A stretch of DNA of 64,000 nucleotides from Amycolatopsis sp. A133 (lineage in GTDB: Bacteria > Actinomycetota > Actinomycetes > Mycobacteriales > Pseudonocardiaceae): the NCBI RefSeq assembly GCF_031082405.1, contig NZ_JAVHJU010000036.1:313791-377790 (forward strand), read 5' to 3'. Positions 1 through 8,127 of this stretch are shown here, piece after piece (positions within the stretch are counted from its first letter, which is position 1; each line of letters opens with the position of its first letter). A model generated the notes under the pieces. The model did no database searches. It saw only the letters and a program-made list of their open reading frames with translations, and had not been told where the DNA came from. A program made the position numbers and the translations under genes.

Positions 1-1
1 G

Positions 2-148
2 TTGAGTTTGGTGTTCCCGACCCCCGACGACACGATGGAGTTCGGGCGGGCGCTCGGCCGCGTGCTGCGCGCGGTAAGGCGGGTTAGAACCCGCCTTACC
101 ACTCACGACAAGCCGCGGCAGACCATGAAACTTCTGTTCAACGGGTGA
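2..148 (+). pseudogene. TsaE-like N-terminal fragment, truncated
   Basis: The frame that opens with a possible TTG at position 2 encodes PTPDDTMEFGRALGRVLRA. This resembles the start of TsaE, the ATPase of tRNA t6A synthesis, in which the next residues would be GD followed by the P-loop. Third positions are almost all G or C up to about position 74. The frame then runs into a 13-bp inverted repeat and continues without coding character to a TGA at 146-148, so the P-loop (GxxxxGKT) is absent. The fragment may be the broken end of a real tsaE at a rearrangement junction. It could instead be a chance match, because only about 20 informative residues are available. Confidence 0.4.
73..100. terminator. 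Perfect 13-bp inverted repeat, probable terminator
   Basis: ggtaaggcgggtt (73-85) and aacccgccttacc (88-100) are perfect complements separated by 2 nt. There is no T-run. It lies immediately after the TsaE-like coding fragment and could end transcription entering from the left. Confidence 0.6.
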
Positions 149-172
149 CCGCCAGCCCCGTCGGAAGGTGAT

Positions 173-186
173 CGAAACCGGCTTCG
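173..186. promoter_or_regulatory. LacI-like operator upstream of the GSDH/ThuA gene
   Basis: cgaaaccggcttcg is a palindrome with a central CG and one mismatch, the pattern bound by LacI-family sugar repressors. It lies 44 nt before the ATG at 230. This is a single weak site and no LacI gene is in the window. Confidence 0.3.
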
Positions 187-229
187 CGCCACTCCGGGGC
201 GAAGCACGCTCAAATCAGGAAGGATCCGC

Positions 230-3200
230 ATGTCTCCGTCCCCACCGAAGTGGGCGAGGCTGTTCGGCACCGCGCTCCTGGGCGCCGGCCTCCTGCTCAC
301 CCTCGACACCCCGGCCCGCGCGGACATCCCACCCGCGGACTACCAGCAGGTCGCCCTCGCGACCGGCGCGGCCGAGCTGGGCGGCGAGGCGATGTCGCTC
401 GCCGTGCTGCCGGACCGCTCGGTCGTGCACACCTCCCGCGACGGCACCGTCCGCGTCACCACCGCGGCCGGTGCGACGTCGATCGCGGGCAAGCTGAACG
501 TCTACACCCACGACGAGGAAGGCCTCCAAGGCGTCGCCGCCGACCCCGGGTTCGCGGCGAACCGGTACATCTGGCTGTACTACTCGCCGCGGCTGTCCAC
601 ACCGGACGGTGACGCGCCGACCGACGGTACCGAGGCGGACTTCGCGCCATTCAAGGGTGAGCTGCACCTGTCCCGGTTCGTCTTGAAGACCGACAACACG
701 CTCGACCTGGCCGGCGAGAAGGTCGTGCTGAAGGTCGCCAACGACCGCGGCCAGTGCTGCCACGTCGGCGGCGACATCGACTTCGACGCCGCCGGCAACC
801 TGTACCTGACGACCGGTGACGACACCAACCCGTTCTCCTCGGACAGCTACTCGCCGATCGACGAACGGACCACGCGCAACCCGCAGTTCGACGCGCAGCG
901 CTCGTCCGGCAACACGAACGACCTGCGCGGCAAGCTGCTGCGCATCCACCCGCAGGCCGACGGGACCTACACGATCCCGCCGGGGAACCTCTTCGCGCCG
1001 GGCACCGCGAACACGCGGCCGGAGATCTACGCGATGGGCTTCCGCAACCCGTTCCGGATGAGTGTCGACAAACCGACCGGCGTCGTCTACCTCGGCGACT
1101 ACGGCCCGGACGCCGGCACGACCGATCCGAACCGCGGGCCGCAGGGCCAGGTCGAATTCGACCGCATCACCGGGCCGGGCAACTTCGGCTGGCCGTACTG
1201 CACCGGCTCGAACACGACGACCGAGACGTACAACCACTACACGTTCCCGAGCGGGCCCTCGGGCGCGAAGTACGACTGCGCCGGCGGGCCGGTCAACTCC
1301 TCGTTCCGCAACACCGGCCTCGCGAAGCTGCCGGTGCCGAAGCCCGCGTGGATCAAGTACGCCGGTGACGAAGGCTCGCCGCCGGAGTTCGGCAGCGGCT
1401 CGGAGTCGCCGATGGGCGGGCCGGTGTACCGGTACGACGCCGCTTCGACGTCCACGGTGAAGTTTCCGCAGTCGTTGGACGGCAAGTACTTCGCGGGGGA
1501 GTACGGGCGGAAGTGGATCAAGGCGGTCACCGTCAACGGCGACGGCACCCGCGGGCCGATCGAGGACTTCCCGTGGACCGGAACGCAGGTCATGGACATG
1601 GCCTTCGGCCCGGACGGTGCTCTCTACGTCCTCGACTACGGCACCGGGGACGACAACCAGGCGCTCTACCGGATCGAGTACCTGGCCGGCACCAACCGCA
1701 ACCCGGTCGCGAAGGCCGCGGCCGACAAGACGTCCGGACCCAATCCCTTGACGGTGAACTTCTCGTCCGCCGGCAGCGCCGATCCCGAGGGCGGGGCGCT
1801 GAGCTACCGGTGGAACTTCGGCGACGGAGCCACGTCGACGTCGGCGAACCCCGCGCACACCTACACCACGAACGGAACGTACTCGCCGACGCTCACCGTC
1901 TCCGACCCGGAGGGCCTGACCGGCACCGCGAGCCTCGTGGTGACGGTCGGGAACACGGCGCCTTCCGTCGCCCTCGCTTCCCCGATCGACGGACAGCTGT
2001 TCTCCTTCGGTGACACCGTGCCCTTCCAGGTGACGGGCAGCGATCCGGAGGACGGGCCGCTGGACTGCTCGAAGGTCAAGGTCACCTACCTGCTGGGCCA
2101 CGACAGCCACGAGCACCAGATCACGCAGGCGACCGGGTGCTCCGGCTCGATCGCGATCCCGGTCGACGGTGAGCACGACGCCGCGGCGAACGTCTACGGC
2201 GTCTTCGACGCGCAGTACACCGACAAGGGCGGCCTGACCTCGCACAGCGTCCGCAAACTGCAGCCGCGGCACCGCCAAGGCGAGCACTTCGCGGCGCAGT
2301 CGGGGGTTCAGCTCGCCAGTCACGGCGCGGCGGAGGGCGGCCGGACGGTCGGGTACACCGACGACGGCGACTGGATCTCGTTCACGCCGTACGCGCTGGG
2401 CAACGCCACGGCGATCAGCGCGCGGGTGTCGTCCGGCGGGCCCGGCGGGACCCTGGAGGTGCGGGCGGGCTCGCCCACCGGCACGGTGCTCGGCTCGGCG
2501 GCCGTCGCCAACACCGGGGACTGGGACACGTTCCAGACCGTCACGGCGAACCTGGCGAACCGGCCGGCCGGGACGACGGCGCTGTACCTGGTGTTCAAGG
2601 GCGTGACCGGGCAGGGGAACCTGTTCGACCTCGACGCGTTCACGTTCACCACGGCGGCGCAGGCGGGCGCGATCGAGGGCGAGTCGTTCACGTCGGGCTC
2701 CGGCGTGCAGATCGCGCCGCACGCCGCGGCGAGCGGCGGCAGCACCCTCGGCTACCTCGAGGACGGCGACTGGGCCGGGTACGCCTCGGTGAGCACGGCG
2801 GGCGCGCGGACCTTCACCGCGCGGGTTTCGTCGGCGGGCGCCGGCGGGACGATCGAAATCCGGTCCGGTTCGGCGACCGGGACGCTGCTGGGGTCGGTGG
2901 CCGTGCCGTCGACCGGGGACTGGGAGACGTTCCGGGACGTGACGGCGTCGGTGTCGAGTGGCTCCGGACCGCTGTTCCTGGTGTTCCACGGTGGTGCCGG
3001 CTCCCTGTTCGACGTCGATTCCTTTACGCTGGGCGGTATGCCGACCCACGTGGACCCGTCGTACGACGTGCTGGTGTTCTCGAAGACGGCGGGCTTCCGC
3101 CACGATTCGATCCCGGCGGGGATCCAGGCGATCCGGGAACTGGGTGCCGCGAACGGCTTCACCGTGACGGCGACCGAGGACGCGTCGGTGTTCACCGCTG

Positions 3201-4111
3201 CTTCACTGGCGTCCTATGAGGCGGTCGTGTTCCTTTCCACCACGGGCGACGTCCTGGACGCCACGCAGCAGGCGGCGTTCCAGTCCTACGTGGAGGGTGG
3301 CGGCGGCTACCTCGGCATCCACGCGGCGGCCGACACCGAGTACGACTGGCCGTGGTACGGGCAGCTGGTCGGCGCGTGGTTCAAGAGCCACCCGGCGATC
3401 CAGCAGGCCCGGTTCGTGACGGAGGACGCCACCCACCCGGCGACGGCGCACCTGCCGCCGGTGTGGACCCGCGCGGACGAGCTGTACAACTACCGCACGA
3501 ACCCGCGCGGCAGTGTGCACGTGCTCCAGACGCTGGACGAGTCGAGCTACGCCGGCGGCGAGATGGGGGCGGACCACCCGATCACGTGGTGCCACCCGCA
3601 GGGCAGCGGCCGGGCGTTCTACACCGGGCTCGGCCACACGATCGAGTCGTACTCGGACCCGGTGTTCCGGGCCGAGCTGCTGGGCGCGATCCGCTACGCC
3701 GCGGGTGCGGCCCCGGCCTCGTGCGGTGTGCCGTCCGCGTCCACTGTGGAGGGTGAGGCGTTCACGTCGGGTTCGGGTGTGCAGGTGGCGGAGCACGCCC
3801 CGGCGAGCGGCGGCCGGACGCTGGGCTACATCGAGGACGGTGACTGGGCCGGCTACGCGTCGGTGAGCACCGCGGGCATCACGCGGTTCAGCGCGGTGGT
3901 GTCGTCGGCGGGAGCGGGCGGCACGATCGAGATCCGCGACGGCTCGGCTTCGGGTGCGCTGCTGGGCACGGTGACGGTGCCGAACACGGGTGGCTGGGAG
4001 ACGTTCCGGACGGTCTCGGCTGCGGTCACCTCGGGCTCCGGCCCGCTCCACCTGGTCTTCCGGGGCGGTGCGGGTTCCCTGTTCGACATCGACACGCTGA
4101 CGGTGTCGTAA
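230..4111 (+). CDS. Secreted sugar dehydrogenase-like / PKD / CBM6 / ThuA fusion protein
   Basis: A 1293-residue exported enzyme. The ATG follows AGGAAGGA (217-224). A Sec signal peptide ends near residue 31 (ARA). Then come a glucose/sorbosone dehydrogenase-type beta-propeller (about 45-490), a PKD domain (about 490-575, WNFGDG), a linker domain, two CBM6-like modules (about 690-800 and 812-930, each with a GY..DGDW motif), a ThuA-like domain (about 945-1165, starting VLVFSKTAGFRH) and a third CBM6-like module (about 1175-1290). GSDH domains oxidise sugars with PQQ in known members. ThuA domains belong to the glutamine-amidotransferase-like fold and act in disaccharide use. Modules two and three are close copies of each other. 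The gene probably works outside the cell on polysaccharide-derived sugars; the substrate cannot be told from sequence. Confidence 0.88.
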   Translation: MSPSPPKWARLFGTALLGAGLLLTLDTPARADIPPADYQQVALATGAAELGGEAMSLAVLPDRSVVHTSRDGTVRVTTAAGATSIAGKLNVYTHDEEGLQGVAADPGFAANRYIWLYYSPRLSTPDGDAPTDGTEADFAPFKGELHLSRFVLKTDNTLDLAGEKVVLKVANDRGQCCHVGGDIDFDAAGNLYLTTGDDTNPFSSDSYSPIDERTTRNPQFDAQRSSGNTNDLRGKLLRIHPQADGTYTIPPGNLFAPGTANTRPEIYAMGFRNPFRMSVDKPTGVVYLGDYGPDAGTTDPNRGPQGQVEFDRITGPGNFGWPYCTGSNTTTETYNHYTFPSGPSGAKYDCAGGPVNSSFRNTGLAKLPVPKPAWIKYAGDEGSPPEFGSGSESPMGGPVYRYDAASTSTVKFPQSLDGKYFAGEYGRKWIKAVTVNGDGTRGPIEDFPWTGTQVMDMAFGPDGALYVLDYGTGDDNQALYRIEYLAGTNRNPVAKAAADKTSGPNPLTVNFSSAGSADPEGGALSYRWNFGDGATSTSANPAHTYTTNGTYSPTLTVSDPEGLTGTASLVVTVGNTAPSVALASPIDGQLFSFGDTVPFQVTGSDPEDGPLDCSKVKVTYLLGHDSHEHQITQATGCSGSIAIPVDGEHDAAANVYGVFDAQYTDKGGLTSHSVRKLQPRHRQGEHFAAQSGVQLASHGAAEGGRTVGYTDDGDWISFTPYALGNATAISARVSSGGPGGTLEVRAGSPTGTVLGSAAVANTGDWDTFQTVTANLANRPAGTTALYLVFKGVTGQGNLFDLDAFTFTTAAQAGAIEGESFTSGSGVQIAPHAAASGGSTLGYLEDGDWAGYASVSTAGARTFTARVSSAGAGGTIEIRSGSATGTLLGSVAVPSTGDWETFRDVTASVSSGSGPLFLVFHGGAGSLFDVDSFTLGGMPTHVDPSYDVLVFSKTAGFRHDSIPAGIQAIRELGAANGFTVTATEDASVFTAASLASYEAVVFLSTTGDVLDATQQAAFQSYVEGGGGYLGIHAAADTEYDWPWYGQLVGAWFKSHPAIQQARFVTEDATHPATAHLPPVWTRADELYNYRTNPRGSVHVLQTLDESSYAGGEMGADHPITWCHPQGSGRAFYTGLGHTIESYSDPVFRAELLGAIRYAAGAAPASCGVPSASTVEGEAFTSGSGVQVAEHAPASGGRTLGYIEDGDWAGYASVSTAGITRFSAVVSSAGAGGTIEIRDGSASGALLGTVTVPNTGGWETFRTVSAAVTSGSGPLHLVFRGGAGSLFDIDTLTVS

Positions 4112-4116
4112 GCCCG

Positions 4117-4159
4117 GGAGGCCACATTGAGGGACGTCCAGTCCCTCAATGTGGCCTCC
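4117..4159. terminator. 19-bp perfect hairpin, bidirectional terminator
   Basis: Arms 4117-4135 and 4141-4159 are perfectly complementary around a 5-nt loop (gtcca). It sits between the convergent ends of the GSDH/ThuA gene (4111) and xylA (4164). The core ccacattg also occurs in the hairpin at 38568-38654, which suggests a shared genomic repeat family used as terminators. Confidence 0.85.
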
Positions 4160-4163
4160 GCGG

Positions 4164-5312
4164 TCAGCGCACGCCGAGGAGGTGCTCCAGGGCGAGCTGG
4201 TTCAGCCGCGTGAAGTGGTAGCCGCGCTCGGCCGCCGCGTCGAGGTCGAACTCGTCGTTCAGCACGTCGTCGAACGTCTCGCCCGGCGCCAGCGTCGGCG
4301 TCGAGAGGTCCGGCACCCGCGACGCCGCCAGCGCCTCCGCGACCTCGGGGTCCTCGCGGTACTTGCGCGCCTTCTCCTTGAGGATCAGGTACGTCCGCAT
4401 GTTCGCCGCCGCCGACACCCACACGTCGGCCGAGTCTTCGGTGCGCAGCGGCTTGTAGTCGAAGTGCCGCGGGCCGTCGTAGCCGCCGTTCTCCAGCAGG
4501 TCGACCAGGAAGAACGCGCTCTTCAGGTCGCCGTGGCCGAAGATCAGGTCCTGGTCGTACTTCGGGCCGTGCTGGCCGTTGAGGTCGATGTGGAACAGCT
4601 TGCCCTGCCACAGCGCCTGCGAAATGCCGTGCACGAAGTTGAGCCCGGCCATCTGCTCGTGCCCGACCTCCGGGTTCAACCCGAACATCTCCGGCCGCGC
4701 GAGCTGGGAGATGAAGCCCAGCGCGTGCCCGATCGTCGGCAGCAGGATGTCGCCGCGCGGCTCGTTCGGCTTCGGCTCGAGCGCGAACCGCAGCGAGTAG
4801 CCCTTCTCGACGACGTAGTCGGCGAGCAGGTCGAGGCCCTCCTTGTACCGGGCCAGTGCCGCGCGGACGTCCTTCGCGGCGTCGGACTCGGCGCCTTCAC
4901 GGCCACCCCAGACGACGTAGGTTTCCGCGCCGAGCTCGGCCGCCAGGTCGATGTTCCGGCGCACCTTCCGCAGCGCGTACCGCCGGACGTCGCGGTCGTT
5001 GCTGGTCAGGCCGCCGTCCTTGAACACCGGGTGGGTGAACAGGTTGGTCGTCGCCATCGGCACCTTCAGGCCGGTCTCGGCGAGCGCCTTGCGGAACCGC
5101 TCGATCGCCCGGTCGCGGTCCGGCTCGGTGGCCAGCAGGTCGTCGTCGTGGAAGGTCACGCCGTAGGCGCCCAGCTCGGCCAGCCGGTGCACGCTCTCCA
5201 CCGGGTCGAGCGGCGCCCGCGTCGCGACCCCGAACGGGTCGTTCGCGGGCCAGCCCACGGTCCAGAGGCCGAAGGTGAACTTGTCGGCCGGCTGGGGAGC
5301 GTAGTCGCTCAT
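4164..5312 (-). CDS. xylA: Xylose isomerase
   Basis: A cytoplasmic enzyme converting D-xylose to D-xylulose (and D-glucose to D-fructose). The 382 residues match the short class I actinobacterial form. Visible signatures are TFHDDDL near the N terminus with the catalytic His/Asp, VWGGREG, the metal-ligand region LEPKPNEP, GHEQMAG, and HIDLNGQHG with the second metal site. The ATG at 5312 is preceded by GAAGGGA. No xylulokinase gene is adjacent, so the pathway partner lies elsewhere. The gene is divergent from a ROK regulator and has a 7-bp inverted repeat just in front of its start, so induction by xylose through that regulator is likely. Confidence 0.96.
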   Translation of the reverse strand: MSDYAPQPADKFTFGLWTVGWPANDPFGVATRAPLDPVESVHRLAELGAYGVTFHDDDLLATEPDRDRAIERFRKALAETGLKVPMATTNLFTHPVFKDGGLTSNDRDVRRYALRKVRRNIDLAAELGAETYVVWGGREGAESDAAKDVRAALARYKEGLDLLADYVVEKGYSLRFALEPKPNEPRGDILLPTIGHALGFISQLARPEMFGLNPEVGHEQMAGLNFVHGISQALWQGKLFHIDLNGQHGPKYDQDLIFGHGDLKSAFFLVDLLENGGYDGPRHFDYKPLRTEDSADVWVSAAANMRTYLILKEKARKYREDPEVAEALAASRVPDLSTPTLAPGETFDDVLNDEFDLDAAAERGYHFTRLNQLALEHLLGVR

Positions 5313-5324
5313 GACTGTCCCTTC

Positions 5325-5349
5325 ATTTAGTTCACGTTGTAGACTAAAT
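5325..5349. promoter_or_regulatory. ROK/XylR-type operator between xylA and the ROK gene
   Basis: atttagt (5325-5331) and actaaat (5343-5349) form a perfect inverted repeat with an 11-nt spacer. TTAGT-N11-ACTAA is the usual half-site style of XylR/ROK repressors. It is 12 nt upstream of the xylA start and would block its transcription. Confidence 0.7.
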
Positions 5350-5410
5350 ATGCGCCGCGGGGGTCCCCGGCGTCAAGGGGCCGGGTTACAGTGCTTCGCG
5401 GGAGGACACG

Positions 5411-6574
5411 ATGACGCAGGCCGTGCGGCACGAAGAGATGCGCGCCCGCAACCTCGAGGTCGTGCTGGGCGCGGTCAGCCGCGGCGGCCCGCTCACCCGG
5501 GCCGCGCTCGCCGAGGTCACCGGGCTCACCAAGTCCACGGTCTCGAAGCTCGTCGGCGACCTGGTGGACGCGGGCCTGCTCGCCGAAACCGGGCCCGCCC
5601 GGGCCGGCGAACGCGGCCGGCCGGGCGTGGCGGTCGTGCTCAGCGGGGCGCGGGTGGCGTCGCTGGGGCTGGAGATCAACGTCGACTACCTCGCGGTGCG
5701 CGTGCTCGACCTCACCGGCGCGGTCCGGTTCGCCGCCCGCCGCGAGCGCGACAACCGCGGCTCGCGGCCGAAGAAGGTCCTCGGGGAGCTGCAGGACCTC
5801 GCGGTGGAGGCGCTCGCCGAGACCCACCGGCTCGGGCTCGAGGCGGCGGGCGCGGTGCTGGCGGTGTCCGGCCCGGTCGGCGACGGCGTCCTGTTCAGCG
5901 CCCCCAACCTCGGCTGGCAGGACGTCCGCCCGGCCGACCTGCTGCGGCTGCCGGTCCCGGTCGAGCTGGACAACGAGGCGAACCTCGCGGCGCTCGGCGA
6001 GCTCTGGTACGGCGACGGCGAACGCGACTTCCTGTACGTGTCCGGCGAAATCGGCATCGGCGCCGGCCTGGTCGTCAACGGCGTGCTGTTCTCCGGTGCG
6101 ACGGGCCTGGCCGGCGAGCTGGGGCACGTGGTCGTGACCCCGGAGGGAGCGCCGTGCCGCTGCGGCGGCCGCGGCTGCCTGGAAACCTACGCCGGGCAGG
6201 AAGCCTTGCTGGCGGCGGGGAACGCCGCTTCGGTGCCGGCTTTGCTGAGCGCTCTCGAACGGGGTGACGGGACGGCGCTGGCGGCGTGCACGGCAGCCGG
6301 GCGGGCCCTCGGCGTCGCCCTGACGTCCGCGGTGAACCTGCTGGACCTCGACCGGATCGTCCTGGGCGGGATCTTCACGCAGCTGTACCCGTGGCTGTCG
6401 GAGCCGGTGTCGGAGGTGCTGACCACCCGGCTCGGCGGGCTGCGGGGCACGCCTCCGGTGCTCACGGCGTCCCGCCTGGGCGGCGACGCGGCCACCCTCG
6501 GCGCGGCCGGCCGGGTCGTGCACCGGGTGCTGGCCGATCCGGCACCGTTCGTCACCCGGGCTCAGGAGGCGTAG
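5411..6574 (+). CDS. ROK-family transcriptional regulator (XylR-like)
   Basis: A 387-residue repressor with an N-terminal winged helix (about 10-75; TRAALAEVTGLTKSTVSKLV) and a ROK sugar-kinase-like domain. The ROK zinc motif is visible as CRCGGRGCLE near residue 255, preceded by GELGHVVV. Its position divergent from xylA and the ATTTAGT/ACTAAAT operator in the shared 98-nt region indicate control of xylA and perhaps of itself. Its 3' end overlaps the convergent GH99-like gene by 13 nt. Confidence 0.9.
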   Translation: MTQAVRHEEMRARNLEVVLGAVSRGGPLTRAALAEVTGLTKSTVSKLVGDLVDAGLLAETGPARAGERGRPGVAVVLSGARVASLGLEINVDYLAVRVLDLTGAVRFAARRERDNRGSRPKKVLGELQDLAVEALAETHRLGLEAAGAVLAVSGPVGDGVLFSAPNLGWQDVRPADLLRLPVPVELDNEANLAALGELWYGDGERDFLYVSGEIGIGAGLVVNGVLFSGATGLAGELGHVVVTPEGAPCRCGGRGCLETYAGQEALLAAGNAASVPALLSALERGDGTALAACTAAGRALGVALTSAVNLLDLDRIVLGGIFTQLYPWLSEPVSEVLTTRLGGLRGTPPVLTASRLGGDAATLGAAGRVVHRVLADPAPFVTRAQEA

Positions 6575-7959
6575 GCCGCCACTTCGGACACTTGACCCGC
6601 CGGCCACCCGGTGTTGCCGGTGAACGTCAGCCGCAGGTACCGGTCCGCCGAGGACACCGGGATCGTGACCGTGTTCCCGGTCGCCGGGTCGAACACGTAC
6701 TGCGCGGGACCGCCACCGTTCACGCCGATCGTCTGCGTTCGGCGGCCCCACGACGGCGGTAGCGCGAGCACCACCCGGCCGACCGCGGCCGGTGCGCCGA
6801 AATCCACCGTCAAGGTCTGCGGGAAAGCGTTGTTCGAGCTCTCCCAGTAGCTGGAGACGTTCCCGTCGACGGCGTTCCCCGCCGGGTACCCGCCCTGCGC
6901 GCCGCTCGCGGTGACCGCCTTGCCCTGCGCCAGGTTGACCGGGGCGGGCGGTGGACCGCCGAGCTGCGCCGCCCAGTACCGCGTCCGGTCCAGGTAGGCG
7001 GTCTCCGAAGCCGCTCCCGAAGTCCCGTAGGCGCCGGAGAACGTCTCGTACGACCCGGAAGGCGGCGAAGAGCGGGCCGGTTCGATGACCGACCCTTCGT
7101 GCCACTCGTTGAACGACGTCACCGAAACCCAGTCGGCCCCGGAAGAAAGCGCGTTCTGCCATTCCCGGTCGTAGGTGGCCCCGCCCTCACGGGACAGCGT
7201 CGGCGTCGTGTTCCCCGGCACCGCGCGGTCGTCCACGTACCCCGGACCCACCGAAGGCGCCCAGACCAGCCCGTTCGCCTCGCAGAACGCGCCCGCCTCG
7301 CGCCAGCCCGGCGCGGTCGCCCCGGCTATCGCGTCGTAGGTGTACATCCCGCCGAAGTGCGCGACCTTGCTCGTGTCCGTGGTCTGCGCCAGCACGATCG
7401 CCGACGAGCGCACCTGGTCGAGGGCCGTCCAGTCGGTGATCCGCAGGCTTTCGAAGACGTAGAACGCGCCGCGGCCGCCCTCGCGGTAGAACGCCGGGCT
7501 CGAGCCGTACCGCCCCAGGAGGTAGTTCACGTCGGCCACGGTGGACGCCGCGGTCCGTCCGCCGTACGGCTCCAGGTGCCACGCGACCTTGATCCCGTGC
7601 CGGGCCGCGGCTTCGAGCACCCCGGCGGCCAGACCGTCCTCATAGGACCCCTGACCCCACCAGCTGTAGACGATCACCCCGGCACCGGACTGCTCGATCC
7701 ACCGCATGTGCTGCTCCACAGCCCCGGCGAAGTCCCCGGAGTCGTATGCGCCGAGCACCGGGTAGAAGTTCGCGCCGACGTCGGCCGGCGGCGTGTGCCC
7801 GCCCTGCGCCCAGTGCCGGTAGCCGGTGGAACTGCCGCCGTACCACGGGTAGTAGAAGAGGTGGGTGCGGCTCGAAAGCGCCGCGGCGGCGTGCGCGACA
7901 CCCGGGAAAGCGGCCGCCAGCAAGAGAAGCGCGGCGAAGAACGTCGAAATCCGTCGCAT
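6562..7959 (-). CDS. Secreted GH99-like glycosidase with C-terminal discoidin/CBM32 domain
   Basis: 465 residues starting MRRISTFF. This start is chosen over the longer frame because GAGGAGTC precedes it and a clear Sec signal peptide (ending AHA) follows. The catalytic part carries FYYPWYGG, YSWWGQGS, HLEPYGG and SFNEWHEGS, typical of the GH99/GH71-like barrel; GH99 enzymes are endo-acting alpha-mannosidases. The last about 140 residues form an F5/8 type C domain (NLAQGKAVTASG through the C terminus) that would bind carbohydrate. The promoter region has inverted GAAGTGTT/AACACTTC elements. Probable role: extracellular attack on mannose-containing glycans; the exact linkage is inferred only. 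Confidence 0.85.
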   Translation of the reverse strand: MRRISTFFAALLLLAAAFPGVAHAAAALSSRTHLFYYPWYGGSSTGYRHWAQGGHTPPADVGANFYPVLGAYDSGDFAGAVEQHMRWIEQSGAGVIVYSWWGQGSYEDGLAAGVLEAAARHGIKVAWHLEPYGGRTAASTVADVNYLLGRYGSSPAFYREGGRGAFYVFESLRITDWTALDQVRSSAIVLAQTTDTSKVAHFGGMYTYDAIAGATAPGWREAGAFCEANGLVWAPSVGPGYVDDRAVPGNTTPTLSREGGATYDREWQNALSSGADWVSVTSFNEWHEGSVIEPARSSPPSGSYETFSGAYGTSGAASETAYLDRTRYWAAQLGGPPPAPVNLAQGKAVTASGAQGGYPAGNAVDGNVSSYWESSNNAFPQTLTVDFGAPAAVGRVVLALPPSWGRRTQTIGVNGGGPAQYVFDPATGNTVTIPVSSADRYLRLTFTGNTGWPAGQVSEVAAYAS

Positions 7960-7979
7960 CGGGACTCCTCGGTGGGGTC

Positions 7980-8027
7980 GAAGTGTTCCAGACCATACGG
8001 ACACCGCCCGAACGAGGGCAACACTTC
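7980..8027 (-). promoter_or_regulatory. Promoter of the GH99-like gene flanked by an inverted repeat
   Basis: On the minus strand TTGCCC, an 18-nt spacer and TATGGT (7995-8000) look like -35 and -10 boxes. gaagtgtt (7980-7987) and aacacttc (8020-8027) are perfect inverted copies placed just outside them, so a repressor or looping factor could bracket the promoter. Confidence 0.5.
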
Positions 8028-8084
8028 ACCGGATATCCGCAAACTTGCGTCGGAAACCCACCAGGACCTCCGTCGGGGAAACGA

Positions 8085-8114
8085 AAACCGCCCCGGGCGC
8101 ACCCGGGGCGGTTT
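8085..8114 (-). terminator. Rho-independent terminator of the subtilase gene
   Basis: A 13-bp perfect stem (aaaccgccccggg, 8085-8097; cccggggcggttt, 8102-8114) has a 4-nt loop. On the minus strand it is followed by TTTTCGTTT. It lies 14 nt past the subtilase stop. Confidence 0.85.
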
Positions 8115-8127
8115 CCGTTGAGCGGGA

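Noticed and set aside
215..3103. Long antisense open frame (962 codons) opposite the GSDH/ThuA gene
   Set aside because: Arg/Val-rich translation without any family motif; typical shadow of a high-GC gene. The plus-strand frame carries clear domains.
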